This document shows positions 24,264 to 33,232 of a stretch of DNA of 64,000 nucleotides, in pieces. This DNA comes from Flavisolibacter ginsenosidimutans (GTDB lineage Bacteria > Bacteroidota > Bacteroidia > Chitinophagales > Chitinophagaceae). Every line of letters begins with the position of its first letter. The first letter of the stretch is position 1. Under the pieces are notes generated by a model. That model worked only from the letters and a program-made list of their open reading frames with translations. It did not search any database and had not been told where the DNA came from. The translations under genes were made by a program, and so were the position numbers. The stretch is taken from NCBI RefSeq assembly GCF_007970805.1, contig NZ_CP042433.1, forward strand, positions 4,774,001 to 4,838,000, written 5' to 3'.

Positions 24264-24539
24264 TTAAGGCTCAACGGCGTCCCAGGGCGTAAGGGGTGTG
24301 CCGGCAGGATCGGCGCCGTTCTCCCTGGCCTTTGCTTCTTCAACATCCGAACGCAATTCGGGATTTTCTAATTCATTTACCGGCGGCGTCATGCCCACAC
24401 GAACGCTGCGAATTTCTTCTTCGGTAATCACGTGGTTTTTGTCTTCCAAATGCCGGCGCACAATTTTTTGTGTGTCGCTTTCAAACTGGTCGGCGGTTCT
24501 ATTTTCCTGCTCTCTGTTATTGCCCGGTGTATTGCTCAT
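24264..24539 (-). CDS. Small hydrophilic hypothetical protein
   Basis: 91 residues, strongly charged and without hydrophobic segments (DTQKIVRRHLEDKNHVITEE, NPELRSDVEEAKARENGAD). The composition suggests an intrinsically disordered or stress-type cytosolic protein. The reading frame is intact, begins with ATG and is on the same strand as the small membrane protein after it. No family is recognised. Confidence 0.55.
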   Translation of the reverse strand: MSNTPGNNREQENRTADQFESDTQKIVRRHLEDKNHVITEEEIRSVRVGMTPPVNELENPELRSDVEEAKARENGADPAGTPLTPWDAVEP

Positions 24540-24743
24540 ACAAAGGATCTTTTTGTTTAGTTGTACGAATGCTGTGCCAAACAGCCGGGCTGAACCTGAT
24601 CAGCAATGTGTGTAATGTTGTGGTTGTTTTCTGTTCGAAACGGTAAAACTTTTACACAGATATTTATTTATTCAGCTGCTTTCTACAAAATCATCAACAT
24701 TGGTTTGGCAGGAAAGTTGAAATAAATTCTTCTCATTTTAAAC

Positions 24744-24753
24744 AAAGGGAGGA
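24744..24753 (+). promoter_or_regulatory. Strong Shine-Dalgarno sequence
   Basis: AAAGGGAGGA lies 4 bases before the ATG at 24758 and complements the CCTCC near the 16S 3' end. Most genes in this window, as in the phylum, have no such site, so it is unusual and fixes the start. Confidence 0.7.
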
Positions 24754-24757
24754 ACGT

Positions 24758-25030
24758 ATGGCAACACAAGGAGATACCATTAAAACGGTACGTACGGGCA
24801 ACAAAAACCCGCAACACAAGGAAGGACCCGTAGCAAGTGCAATCGAAGAACAAACGGCCAAACTGCCATCGGATTTGTTTCTGTGGCTGGGCATTGGCTC
24901 CATGGTCGCTTCGGCTGCTTTCCAAATTGCCGGGCAAAAAAAAGTGAGCAATTTCATTGGTCACTGGCCGGTAAATTTTTTGGTGCTGGGCTTGTACAAC
25001 AAGCTGGTGAAACTGGAAGGGCACGATTGA
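24758..25030 (+). CDS. Small membrane-associated hypothetical protein
   Basis: 90 residues, start fixed by a strong Shine-Dalgarno sequence. The first 35 residues are hydrophilic (TIKTVRTGNKNPQHKEG), followed by two moderately hydrophobic helices (LFLWLGIGSMVASAAFQIAG and WPVNFLVLGLYNKLVKL) separated by a basic turn. It probably inserts in the inner membrane as a hairpin. I recognise no family. It is flanked by minus-strand genes and stands alone. Confidence 0.65.
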   Translation: MATQGDTIKTVRTGNKNPQHKEGPVASAIEEQTAKLPSDLFLWLGIGSMVASAAFQIAGQKKVSNFIGHWPVNFLVLGLYNKLVKLEGHD

Positions 25031-25103
25031 GTGAAGCCGATGACGGATGACGGATGACAGTACCGATTAAATACAGTCATCTGTCATCTATCATCGTTCT
25101 CTC

Positions 25104-25871
25104 TTATACTTCCAAAATAAAATACGGCTGCGTATAACCTTCTTTCAGCAAGATGTGTTTGGCAACGTTGTAAACCTTTACGCCGTTTGCCGTTTTTCCT
25201 TCCATCTTTCCGGCGTGCGCATGGCCGTGAAAAGCTGCGATCACTTTTTTTCTTTCCAGTGGCTCGGCTAATCGTGATGAGCCCAAAAAGGGGTAAATAA
25301 CTTCGGGCTCGCCGCGCACCGTTTCGCTAACGGGAGAATAATGCAGCACGGCAATTTTTTTTATTCCCTCATTCTCTTGTTCCAATCTTGCCAAGGCTCT
25401 TTCAAGATGCAATGCTTCATCAACGGCTTCCTGTACAAAAGCTTTCATGGCGCCTTCACCAAACATGGAAAGCATGTGGTTGTCGAAGCCGCCGCCAAAG
25501 CCTTTTACGCCGGCAAAGCCGATGCCCTTTATTACGATGCATTCGCCGTCAAGAATGTGCACGTTATCGCTTTGCAGGATTTTGCGAATGAGTTTGTGCC
25601 GCCCTTTTTCAAAGTCGTGGTTGCCCAAAACGCAAATGACGGGTATTGTGCAGGCTTTTAATTCATCGCACAGAATCTGCGCTTCCATTTCGTCGCCGGT
25701 ATCGGTTAAATCGCCGCAAATGAGAAGCACGTCCGCTTTGCGGGAAACCTCTTTAAAATAATCCGTCCATTTGCCTTTGTCGGTTTCGCGAACGTGAACA
25801 TCGGCCACAGCAGCAATGCGCACTTTGTTGCTGGTGTTTGTTTCGTTTTGTTGGGAATTATTTTCCATCAT
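25104..25871 (-). CDS. Calcineurin-like metallophosphoesterase
   Basis: 255 residues; the first two codons are both ATG. The metal ligands of the family are all present: AAVADVHV (DxH), LLICGDLTDTGD (GDxxD), CVLGNHDFEKG (GNHD/E) and FHGHAHAGKMEG (GHxH). It is a cytosolic phosphomonoesterase or phosphodiesterase with a di-metal centre; the substrate is unknown. It lies 63 bp downstream of a nucleotidyltransferase-like gene, and the two may be an operon in which one adds and the other removes a nucleotide or phosphate; that link is speculative. Confidence 0.9.
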   Translation of the reverse strand: MMENNSQQNETNTSNKVRIAAVADVHVRETDKGKWTDYFKEVSRKADVLLICGDLTDTGDEMEAQILCDELKACTIPVICVLGNHDFEKGRHKLIRKILQSDNVHILDGECIVIKGIGFAGVKGFGGGFDNHMLSMFGEGAMKAFVQEAVDEALHLERALARLEQENEGIKKIAVLHYSPVSETVRGEPEVIYPFLGSSRLAEPLERKKVIAAFHGHAHAGKMEGKTANGVKVYNVAKHILLKEGYTQPYFILEV

Positions 25872-25934
25872 CGTTACTTGTTCTTCTGCCGGAACTTGGG
25901 TTTGTGGCCGCGTAGAAAATCAAACCATAGATTT

Positions 25935-26678
25935 TTAAATCGTCATTATTGTGTAGGATTTATAATTCCAGTCCTTGATGTCCACTTCGTATTGCGTGTT
26001 GTCAATGACAGGTCCGCGGCAAACTTTTTCAAAAGGCGGCGGAAGCTCGTATTGGTCCTGTGCCCGTTGAATGAGTTCGTGAAAAAGCCAGTCGGGAATA
26101 ATGTTGCGGTACTCCGATGGATAAACAAATTGAAATTGCAGGATTTGCATCAGCAGCAAATGCCAGTGCGGATCAATGCGGTTGAGCAGCCGTTTCCAAT
26201 TCAGTTGCCCGCCCTTTTTCAAAAGAATGTGATTGATGTCCGAACCGTCGTAGCGTTCCCGGTTCTGCACGTAAAGCTTGCACCATACCAATTCTTCGGC
26301 CGGAATAATTTTCACCGGCACGCCGTACACGTCTGTGCAGGATGCGTGCTCAAACCAGGCATCGTCAACGGTGCAAATGTTGTTAACCGTGTTAAAGATG
26401 ACGTCAATGTAATGTCCGTCGCGGTGAATTTTTGCCAGCCACCGCACGTCATAGACTTGCGTTTCGTAGCCGTAACCGGCAAACAATTTCAGAATTTTCG
26501 GGTAGTCAACAGGTTTGCAGAAAACATCCATGTCCTTCATGTCGCGAATAATGCCCGTGTAGTGATAAAGGGCAAAGCCGCCACCCAACATAAAAGGAAT
26601 TTTGTGTTGGGTTAAAAGCTCCAGCGATGATTTGTAAAACTCCTGCGCCTCAATTCTTGGCTCTACAACTTTCAGCAT
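25935..26678 (-). CDS. Nucleotidyltransferase-like protein
   Basis: 247 residues. The N-terminal motif FMLGGGFALYHYTG followed by DMKDMDVFCK fits the G-G/S...DxD core of the polymerase-beta-type nucleotidyltransferase fold, and HYIDVIF could supply the third acid. The C-terminal half is helical (WKRLLNRIDPHWHLLLMQIL). Proteins of this class include antibiotic nucleotidyltransferases and AbiEii-type toxins; there is no antitoxin gene beside it, so a stand-alone enzyme is more likely. It precedes the metallophosphoesterase gene. Confidence 0.75.
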   Translation of the reverse strand: MLKVVEPRIEAQEFYKSSLELLTQHKIPFMLGGGFALYHYTGIIRDMKDMDVFCKPVDYPKILKLFAGYGYETQVYDVRWLAKIHRDGHYIDVIFNTVNNICTVDDAWFEHASCTDVYGVPVKIIPAEELVWCKLYVQNRERYDGSDINHILLKKGGQLNWKRLLNRIDPHWHLLLMQILQFQFVYPSEYRNIIPDWLFHELIQRAQDQYELPPPFEKVCRGPVIDNTQYEVDIKDWNYKSYTIMTI

Positions 26679-26837
26679 AAAAATGGTTAAGGATGAAAGG
26701 TTCTATGTCTGCTGAAAGTGTATAAAGAAATGTGCCAATCCGGAAGAAGAGTAAGCGGGAAAAGCAATTCGGCAATTGGAGAAACAAGCAAGTCTTTATA
26801 TCCAAATTCTTTTCCTAAAACCCAATTCCCGTTAACC

Positions 26838-27317
26838 TTACCTTGTCTTCTCAATGATGCCGTAAAACGAAATGGCCTGGCGGTTGTTGCTGGTAACCTG
26901 CAGCGTGGCGTAGCCGTTTGTGGAAACAGAATAAATTAATTGATTGATGTCTTTTACATCGGTTGGTTTGATCAGCAGTTCCCAACCGCCTTTGCCTTTT
27001 TCTTTCAGGCGGTATTCAAATTTTGTGGACGTGAATGAAATGCCACCACCGTTGGTATAGCCTGCCTGGTAGGCGCGGCCAAAGTAGGGGAGGTAAGTGC
27101 TGATGGAATCGTTCAACACCTTCATGTCAAAGCCGGACGTGAGCTGTATCACTGTGCCTTGCAGCGGCCACGCCGACTGAGCTTTAAAGACGAACGTCTT
27201 TGCGTTGAGTAGATTTTTTAAGACGGCTTCGTTTGTTTCCTGCGCTTTTATCGTGTTGAAGCAACATGCACTCAGCAAGAGCAACAATAGGGTATTGAAT
27301 CTAAGTTTCCGCTTCAT
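26838..27317 (-). CDS. DUF4251 family exported protein
   Basis: 159 residues. N-terminal signal sequence (FNTLLLLLLSACCFNTIKAQ); the LSACC stretch could also be a lipobox. The mature part (LLNAKTFVFKAQSAWPLQG, VLNDSISTYLPYFGRAY, GGGISFTSTKFEY, VTSNNRQAISFYGII) matches the DUF4251 family, which is restricted to Bacteroidota and has a lipocalin-like or beta-barrel fold of unknown role. It is a single-gene unit. Confidence 0.85.
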   Translation of the reverse strand: MKRKLRFNTLLLLLLSACCFNTIKAQETNEAVLKNLLNAKTFVFKAQSAWPLQGTVIQLTSGFDMKVLNDSISTYLPYFGRAYQAGYTNGGGISFTSTKFEYRLKEKGKGGWELLIKPTDVKDINQLIYSVSTNGYATLQVTSNNRQAISFYGIIEKTR

Positions 27318-27522
27318 CCGTTACGATCGTTTGTGTGTTACGAAGTTAGCCAAATGCAGTACCGGTGACGCTTTGATACGACAAGATTAACAGCATAAAA
27401 AGGTTAAATGACCAATGCGCAGCAAGTCTTTTCGTTCGCAGCTGCGATTAATGGCTGGTATTTGTCTGCGCAGTTCTTCATCATGGTTGTCTTGTTTCCT
27501 TGTGGGTCTTTGCGGCAATAAA

Positions 27523-27549
27523 AAAGAGTTCCGGTGTGTGGAACTCTTT
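27523..27549 (-). terminator. Intrinsic terminator
   Basis: Stem AAAGAGTTCC / GGAACTCTTT with a 7-base loop, 22 bp after the stop of the RRM protein gene; a T-rich run follows on the minus strand. Confidence 0.85.
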
Positions 27550-27570
27550 GCAAAAAAAGAATATGGTAGG

Positions 27571-27957
27571 TTAATAGCTGTCTCTGAATCCGCCGCCACC
27601 ACGGTTGCCGCCACCATAGCCACCGCCACGGTTGCCGCCGCCGTAACCGCCGCCGCCTTTTTTGAAGCCGCCACCACCGCCGAAGCTTTTCTTTTTGAAA
27701 CCGCCCTCGCCGCCTTCTTTCGGACGGGACTCATTCACTACCAGGTTGCGGCCATCTACTTCGCTGCCATTTAATTGTGCGATGGCTGCTTGCGCCTGCT
27801 CATCGTTTGGCATGTCAACAAAGCCAAAGCCTTTGCTGCGCTGCGTGAATTTGTCCATAACAATTTTGGCAGATGCCACTTCTCCATAAGGAGCGAATAA
27901 GTCGGCCAAGTCCTGATCTTTCAGGCCCCAACTTAAGTTTCCAACATAAATGTTCAT
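27571..27957 (-). CDS. Glycine-rich RRM RNA-binding protein
   Basis: 128 residues from the ATG at 27957; an in-frame extension to 28008 lacks similarity to the family. One RNA-recognition motif spans residues 2-75, with RNP2 IYVGNL and RNP1 KGFGFVDM intact. The C-terminal 45 residues are a GGYGGGNRGGG-type glycine/arginine tail. Such proteins resemble cyanobacterial and Bacteroidota cold-induced RNA chaperones that bind single-stranded RNA. The 5' leader is long and AT-rich, which would allow post-transcriptional control, but no element is recognised. Confidence 0.93.
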   Translation of the reverse strand: MNIYVGNLSWGLKDQDLADLFAPYGEVASAKIVMDKFTQRSKGFGFVDMPNDEQAQAAIAQLNGSEVDGRNLVVNESRPKEGGEGGFKKKSFGGGGGFKKGGGGYGGGNRGGGYGGGNRGGGGFRDSY

Positions 27958-28097
27958 TTTGAGAAAATTTAAAAAACAAAAAGAGTGTTTACAGCTGACA
28001 AGAAACAAGGAACGGCGAGTTCAATGGGCCTGTGAAACTGAAAGAACACGAAATACATAACGAATATAAAGATTTTCAATTCGGATTTCCAAAAAGA

Positions 28098-28125
28098 AAG
28101 GCTGCCTTTCTGAAAAGACAGCCTT
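28098..28125 (-). terminator. Intrinsic terminator
   Basis: Near-perfect stem AAGGCTGCCTTTC / AAAAGACAGCCTT; on the minus strand TTTCTTTTT follows. It ends the T9SS protein gene at 28155-29255. Confidence 0.85.
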
Positions 28126-28154
28126 GTGGAAAAGTTGAACCGGTTCGGTTAACC

Positions 28155-29255
28155 TTACTGTTTAATTACTTTCATGGTTTGAACGTTGCCGGCGCCGTCA
28201 TCAAAGCGCATTAAGTACATGCCTTTTTGGAGTTTTGACATGTCTATCAATGTTTGCGTGCTTCCGGTGGCGGGACGCAGGGTTGAAAGAATACGGCCAT
28301 CAACACTGCTAAGCGTCAGGGTTGTTGATTTAGCCGCTACCGGGTGTTGGAACGTAAGTTGGCTGATCACCGGCTGCGGGAAAGCGTTTATCACGATTGA
28401 TTCCACTCCGTTTACAATGCGGGCAATGTTGCTGTACTTATACTGACCATCGTTGTCAACATTCTTAATGCGATAGAAGGCAATGCTGCCTGCACTCAGG
28501 TCTAAGTAAGAGTAGTTTGTTGTTTTGTTCACGCCAACGGAAGCAATGGATGCATAGCTACGGCCGTCAATGCTTCTTTCTACTTCGTAGTGATTCACAT
28601 TGTCTTCACCGGCTACTCTCCAACTGAGCTGAATTCCACTTGCATTTTTGCTGGCACCGAAGCTCATAAAGGTTACGGGTAAGGGGGCGTTGGCAATAGT
28701 GCCGTTTGTTCTGAAATCGTCGAATGTGGTAATGTCACTGCCCCTTCCTGTTCCTGTGTTAGCTACAAGCGTAAAAGTAAACCGGTATTTGCCTCCGGCA
28801 GGAAAGCCCGGCAGGGCAGTAATGCCTTTTGATTCGCACAGCGTGGCGTTGCCATTAACATCATAAGCTGGTCCATAGGTTCCATAATTGATATTGGTAA
28901 TTTGTCCCGTGTTTGTAGAAACATATGAGACGGTTACGATAACATTACCAATTAGTGCGGTTCCGGATAAGATAAAACCGAATTGAACGTTGTTGTCAAC
29001 ATTGCTTAGTTGATAAGTGGGCGTCGTGATGGTGTAATTGGTAGATCCTATGACCTTTGATTTTTCCAAGTCTCCTGCCGTTGGACCTTGTTTCACCAAA
29101 CTAAAATCGCCGGTAAAACCGCCAGTACCACCGCCCGTGTTATTAAAATTTTCGACAATAGGGCCGCATTGGCCAAACGATTTGGCACTGGCCAGGAGAA
29201 AGAAACTTGCAAAAGCTACCGAGGCCAATTTGGCAAAAGAGTAAATTTTTTTCAT
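28155..29255 (-). CDS. T9SS-sorted surface protein
   Basis: 366 residues. Signal peptide ending near AKSFGQ, then a beta-sandwich region (IVENFNNTGGGTGGFTGDF, NNVQFGFILSGTALIGNV). From residue 190 comes the linker LPVTFMSFGAS with a fibronectin-like unit (VNHYEVERSIDGRSY, DNDGQYKYSN). A C-terminal type A sorting domain follows (SIVINAFPQPVISQLTFQHP ... LQKGMYLMRFDDGAGNVQ). It is exported and anchored to the surface by the type IX system. The first domain may bind carbohydrate, but that is a guess. Confidence 0.85.
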   Translation of the reverse strand: MKKIYSFAKLASVAFASFFLLASAKSFGQCGPIVENFNNTGGGTGGFTGDFSLVKQGPTAGDLEKSKVIGSTNYTITTPTYQLSNVDNNVQFGFILSGTALIGNVIVTVSYVSTNTGQITNINYGTYGPAYDVNGNATLCESKGITALPGFPAGGKYRFTFTLVANTGTGRGSDITTFDDFRTNGTIANAPLPVTFMSFGASKNASGIQLSWRVAGEDNVNHYEVERSIDGRSYASIASVGVNKTTNYSYLDLSAGSIAFYRIKNVDNDGQYKYSNIARIVNGVESIVINAFPQPVISQLTFQHPVAAKSTTLTLSSVDGRILSTLRPATGSTQTLIDMSKLQKGMYLMRFDDGAGNVQTMKVIKQ

Positions 29256-29434
29256 GATTAACGTTTAAAAGGTGATTAAGTTTTCGCCTTCATGGAGATG
29301 GACCTCGGTTAATCAGAAGAATTGGAAATCAGCAGCGGTGTGAGCAGAGGGATGAATCAAAAACTGTTCCCTTTGGGTTTAACGGATAAAAGGAGGGTAA
29401 GACGGGACAAAGATGTACAAAAATTTGAGAAAAC

Positions 29435-29464
29435 AAAAGTCCACACGTTTTTGTGTGGACTTTT
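29435..29464 (-). terminator. Intrinsic terminator of the ribosomal operon
   Basis: Perfect stem AAAAGTCCACAC / GTGTGGACTTTT with a 6-base loop, just after the rplI stop. Confidence 0.9.
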
Positions 29465-29485
29465 TGTAAATAAAAATTGTGGCAG

Positions 29486-29932
29486 CTATTCAGCAACTAC
29501 TTCCAATTCAATTTCAGCATTCTGGCCATTGCCAAAATCAACGGTTGCTTTGTACATACCCAATTCTTTAATCTCGTCGTTGACCGTGATTTTTTTGCGG
29601 TCAATGTCGTAACCTTTTTGATCGCGGATGGCACGGCTGATTTGCAATGCTGTAACGCTTCCAAAGATTTTACCGCTGGTGCCTGTTTTGGCGCCAACGC
29701 GAACAGGCGCTTCTTTTAGCTTGCTGATAACGCTGTTGATTTGTGCCAGCATCGCATCTTCTTTCTTCTTTGCTACTTTCAGTCTTTCTTCCAGTTGTTT
29801 TTTATTGGAAGCACTGGCTTCAACGGCAAAACCTTGCGGAATTAAGAAATTGCGGGCATAACCGTTGCGCACTTTCACCAGTTCATTTTTACCACCCAGG
29901 TTGTCTACGTCTTGAATTAAAATGATATCCAT
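29486..29932 (-). CDS. rplI: 50S ribosomal protein L9
   Basis: 148 residues, standard length. The N-terminal domain (MDIILIQDVDNLGGKNELVK VRNGYARNFLIPQGFA, written here in two blocks) binds 23S rRNA, followed by the long connecting helix (KKQLEERLKVAKKKEDA) and the C-terminal domain with GKIFGSVTALQIS. It is the third gene of the operon rpsF-rpsR-rplI, which is the usual order. Confidence 0.99.
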   Translation of the reverse strand: MDIILIQDVDNLGGKNELVKVRNGYARNFLIPQGFAVEASASNKKQLEERLKVAKKKEDAMLAQINSVISKLKEAPVRVGAKTGTSGKIFGSVTALQISRAIRDQKGYDIDRKKITVNDEIKELGMYKATVDFGNGQNAEIELEVVAE

Positions 29933-30007
29933 TGTTGTTTGTTTTAGCCAATCCGCGTTGCGCCGGACTGTCCTCTCCGGTAGGCTTACCGGAGGTTAGG
30001 TTAAAAA

Positions 30008-30274
30008 TTATTTCATCAGGTCCGTTACGTAAGGCAATAGCGCCATCTGGCGGGCCTTTTTAATGGCATCGGAAACTTTGCGCTGATACTTTAGCGAGTT
30101 GCCGGTAATGCGGCGCGGCAACATTTTGCCCTGCTCGTTCAAAAACTTTTTCAGGAACTCGACGTCTTTGTAATCAATGTACCTGATGCCGTATTTTTTG
30201 AAGCGGCAAAACTTTTTGGGGCGCTTCTCCTGCTTAATGGCGGTCAGGTACTTAATTTCATTTGCTCTAGCCAT
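30008..30274 (-). CDS. rpsR: 30S ribosomal protein S18
   Basis: 88 residues. Family signature KFCRFKKYGIRYIDYKDVEF and LPRRITGNSLKYQRKVSDAI, then KKARQMALLPY. It binds 16S rRNA with S6. Its start codon overlaps the end of rpsF by 8 bp, consistent with translational coupling of the S6:S18 pair. Confidence 0.99.
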   Translation of the reverse strand: MARANEIKYLTAIKQEKRPKKFCRFKKYGIRYIDYKDVEFLKKFLNEQGKMLPRRITGNSLKYQRKVSDAIKKARQMALLPYVTDLMK

Positions 30275-30632
30275 TTTTCACCTCCTCCAGTTTTTCGGTT
30301 CCGGTTGGTACGCCACTTCTCTTTTTTGCGTTGTACTCAACGGCGTATTTGTCGAGTTTTGTGATCATGTGACGCAGCACGCTTTCGTCACGCAGAAGCT
30401 GGATCTTCAGCTTCTCATTGAAGTCGGATGACGCCTGATACTCAGTAACCCAGTACAAGCCTGTGGTCTTTTTTTGTATCGGGTACGCCAGTGATTTTAG
30501 GCCCCACGCATTTTCCGCTACAATCTGGCCGCCGTTTTCGGTTACCAGCGCAGCAAATTTGCGTTGTTCGTTCTTGAACTCGTCGTCGCTCAGAACGGGG
30601 GTAAAAATCACCATCAATTCGTAATTGTTCAT
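30267..30632 (-). CDS. rpsF: 30S ribosomal protein S6
   Basis: 121 residues. Recognised from MNNYELMVIFTPVLSDDEF, GLKSLAYPIQKKTTGLYWV and LRDESVLRHMITKLDKYAVE. It forms a heterodimer with S18 on the small-subunit platform. First gene of the operon; a -7 promoter element lies 37 bp upstream. Confidence 0.99.
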   Translation of the reverse strand: MNNYELMVIFTPVLSDDEFKNEQRKFAALVTENGGQIVAENAWGLKSLAYPIQKKTTGLYWVTEYQASSDFNEKLKIQLLRDESVLRHMITKLDKYAVEYNAKKRSGVPTGTEKLEEVKNG

Positions 30633-30668
30633 TACCCTGTTTTTTGGTTAAAAAATAAAATTGGAGCG

Positions 30669-30676
30669 CAAAGATA
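30669..30676 (-). promoter_or_regulatory. Candidate -7 promoter element of rpsF-rpsR-rplI
   Basis: On the minus strand TATCTTTG matches TAnnTTTG exactly, 37 bases before the rpsF ATG. A -33 TTTG is not clear at the expected spacing. Confidence 0.6.
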
Positions 30677-30780
30677 GGGTTATGGGCAAGATTTGACGCT
30701 TTGCCAACTTCGATTTTCCGCAGACAGGTGTTAAAATCCTGAACGGCTGCATTTGCCAAAACGCAGCGGCATTAGAAAAT

Positions 30781-30813
30781 AAACGGCGCCGTCCAAAATT
30801 GACAGCGCCGTTT
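30781..30813 (-). terminator. Intrinsic terminator
   Basis: Inverted repeat AAACGGCGCCGTC / GACAGCGCCGTTT (one bulge) just after the stop of the T9SS gene at 30830-33232. Confidence 0.75.
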
Positions 30814-30829
30814 TATCTGAAAAGTTCCC

Positions 30830-33232
30830 TTATTGCTTTACAAAATATTGCTGGAGACGCACAGGGCCGTTAATTTTTAGGATGTAAAATCCTGGCGTCA
30901 AATTATTTGCCGGAAGCGATTCAGTGCTTGAGCCTTCGGCAATAATCGTTGTTCGCAAATTAATTGTGCGGCCATCCGCGCCGACTACTTGAACGGTATA
31001 TTTCCCTGCCGGAACGTTACTTAACTGCAGCACAGCTTCATTGCCTTTGAGCGGATTTGGATAAACCAGCAGACTGGGTACAATGCCCGAAGGATTGAGC
31101 TTTAAAATATTGCTGAAGAATGTTTTACCACTGGTTTCTGTGGAGCGTATGCGGTAAAAATTCGCTCCTCTTGCGGGAGCCGCATCCACCACAAAATAAT
31201 CGGCCTGATTCGCACGGTTGCTTGTTGGATTAATTTTAGTCAGCGCCACAAAGTCGCTGCCGTTTGCCGAACGTTCTACCGTATAATCCTTGATTTCCGA
31301 TTCGGTTAAATTGCTCCACGAAACGTAAATAACTCCGGCTTTTTGGACCGCTTTCAGGTTGGCAAATTTCACCGGTAACGGTGCGCCGGCCGCGCTGTTG
31401 CGCAAGGCTATGTTGGCGTTGCTTACCGTTACAAAATCTGCTGAATTGTTGTTTGTGTCTGTGCCATCGGGGCTGCGTTTAAGACCGCCGTTTGTAGGTG
31501 GGGCAGGAGCCGCAGTCGTTTCCGTGTACGTTCCTGCTCCTGTGATTGAACCATAGCCAACGGCGTCAATAACGGTGTTGTCGCTCAATCTTACCAATGC
31601 AATTTGTCCGCTCGCTGCTGCCATTCCTGCTGTGAATGCCCCATCTCTGGCTAAATTATTCGTAGTCCCAACGGTAACATTTGCATTGGGTGATAGGAGC
31701 CAATAATGGTTCGGTAAAAGTGTGCCGCTCAACGTTCCAAGTGAGGATGTAGAACTTCCTGACCCTGCCTGATAGCGAATAGCAAAACCGGATAAATCAA
31801 TATTGTTGTTTGTTTTGTTTATTAGCTCAATGTACTCGTCGGAGGCACCGCTATACTGTGGGCTCAATTGATTAATCAAGACATCTCCCGGCCCGGCTTG
31901 TGTGTTTGGTGTTGTACTCACTTCTACGCCGGAGCTCCAGGCCGTTCCTTTACGCGTAAAAATTTTGAAGTAATAAAGCGTGCCGTTTGTGAGGCCTGTT
32001 ACTGTTTGTGGACTTACAGTCCCTTTATAAACCACATAGCCGCCGCCAAATGCGGTTCCTGCACCAAAAGTGTTGGATGCTGTGTAAGCCGAGCCATCAC
32101 CCGAAGGCGTCGCCGTTACAGAAGCAGAAGCCTTTGCTACGATCATCACGTCGTCAAAACAAGCAGTTGGATTTATCCAATTTACTGTTGCTTGTGTGTT
32201 TCCCGTAATGGCGCTTGTTGCCGTAACGTTCTTTGCGCCGTTCACAATTTCAAAGGCGTTGCTGCTTGTGCCGGTAACAGCAGGCGCGGTTGCATCTACC
32301 CGAATTTTATAGCCAGTGCCGCTTGCTGTGCCGGCAGGAATGGAAATGTTGATATTGCCGGCTGGATCTGTGCCGTTTACCGTAATTGAGCCAACGGAAA
32401 CCGGCGCCGCAAAACTTCCCGATGCATCACTCAGGTAAGCAGTGAATGTGGTGTTATACGTTCCGGTGGCAGAATAAGCTACTGTTCCGGTGCCTGCTGT
32501 TGAAGCATCAATGCAAAAAGGCGACGTTGAAACTGCGCCTGTGGTAATGGAGTTTACCGTGCCGCCGTTGGCCGTAATTGAAATATCGTCAATGGCCAGA
32601 CCGGGACTTGTTGTCCCTGCCTTTGTCCATCGAAGCCAAATAGTGCTGTTGTCGGCAACGGAAGTGCTTACTGTGCCAGAGATGGCCGCCCGATTGGCCG
32701 CAGCATTTCCATCCAATGGGCCTGCGGTACCGGTAAGCGGCGCTGTAAAATCCAAAGAAGTAACAGGCGTCCACGTTGCCGTTGTACTGGTAACACTAGT
32801 TGCGTCGGTAGAGTATTCAAAGGCTAATTTTTGTGCATTTGCGGTTTGCCGCCATTCCTCACCAGTAAAGGCGATTGTAAATGATGAAACGGCGGCTCCT
32901 GTGCTGTTTTTAATTTGAACGCCAAACCGAAAATTGGTAGTTCCGCTTGACAAAAGGCCTAATGCTCTATCGGTAACATCACCCGGTGCGGAAGACGGAC
33001 CGTAGCTGTATAAAGCACCCGTGTTGCCGCCACCGCTTTCAGCCCGGTAGGTTGTTTGAGTAGAGTACCAGCCTGTAATAGTTGAATTGTCCGCCCAAGC
33101 ATTTGCTGTGCCGGTTTGAGCTAGCGAATTAAAGTTTTGCGTGTACGCCGATCCTGTAGAATTGATAACAACCTGTGATCTGGAAAATTGAAAAACAAAT
33201 AATAGCGATAGAAGGCTACATAGCTTTCTCAT
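30830..33232 (-). CDS. T9SS-sorted surface protein with lamin-tail domain
   Basis: 800 residues. Signal peptide, then an N-terminal domain of about 200 residues (YTQNFNSLAQTGTANAW, GEEWRQTANAQKLAF, WTKAGTTSPGLAIDDISI) that is closely shared with the next gene at 33552. Residues 230-445 are beta-sandwich and Fn3-like units. At about 450-570 comes a lamin-tail domain (VLINQLSPQYSGASDEYIEL INKTNN in two blocks; YWLLSPNANVTV). The end has an Fn3-like unit and a type A sorting domain (LLVYPNPLKGNEAVLQLSN ... LTPGFYILKI). It is exported by the type IX system; lamin-tail domains are common in secreted nucleases and phosphatases, but no catalytic domain is visible here. Confidence 0.88.
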   Translation of the reverse strand: MRKLCSLLSLLFVFQFSRSQVVINSTGSAYTQNFNSLAQTGTANAWADNSTITGWYSTQTTYRAESGGGNTGALYSYGPSSAPGDVTDRALGLLSSGTTNFRFGVQIKNSTGAAVSSFTIAFTGEEWRQTANAQKLAFEYSTDATSVTSTTATWTPVTSLDFTAPLTGTAGPLDGNAAANRAAISGTVSTSVADNSTIWLRWTKAGTTSPGLAIDDISITANGGTVNSITTGAVSTSPFCIDASTAGTGTVAYSATGTYNTTFTAYLSDASGSFAAPVSVGSITVNGTDPAGNINISIPAGTASGTGYKIRVDATAPAVTGTSSNAFEIVNGAKNVTATSAITGNTQATVNWINPTACFDDVMIVAKASASVTATPSGDGSAYTASNTFGAGTAFGGGYVVYKGTVSPQTVTGLTNGTLYYFKIFTRKGTAWSSGVEVSTTPNTQAGPGDVLINQLSPQYSGASDEYIELINKTNNNIDLSGFAIRYQAGSGSSTSSLGTLSGTLLPNHYWLLSPNANVTVGTTNNLARDGAFTAGMAAASGQIALVRLSDNTVIDAVGYGSITGAGTYTETTAAPAPPTNGGLKRSPDGTDTNNNSADFVTVSNANIALRNSAAGAPLPVKFANLKAVQKAGVIYVSWSNLTESEIKDYTVERSANGSDFVALTKINPTSNRANQADYFVVDAAPARGANFYRIRSTETSGKTFFSNILKLNPSGIVPSLLVYPNPLKGNEAVLQLSNVPAGKYTVQVVGADGRTINLRTTIIAEGSSTESLPANNLTPGFYILKINGPVRLQQYFVKQ

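Noticed and set aside
25935..26678. Interpretation of the nucleotidyltransferase-like gene as an AbiEii toxin
   Set aside because: No AbiEi-type or other antitoxin gene lies beside it; its neighbour is a metallophosphoesterase.
27387..27734. Alanine-rich open frame across the glycine-rich tail of the RRM gene
   Set aside because: The frame is a by-product of the repetitive GGN codons read in another frame.
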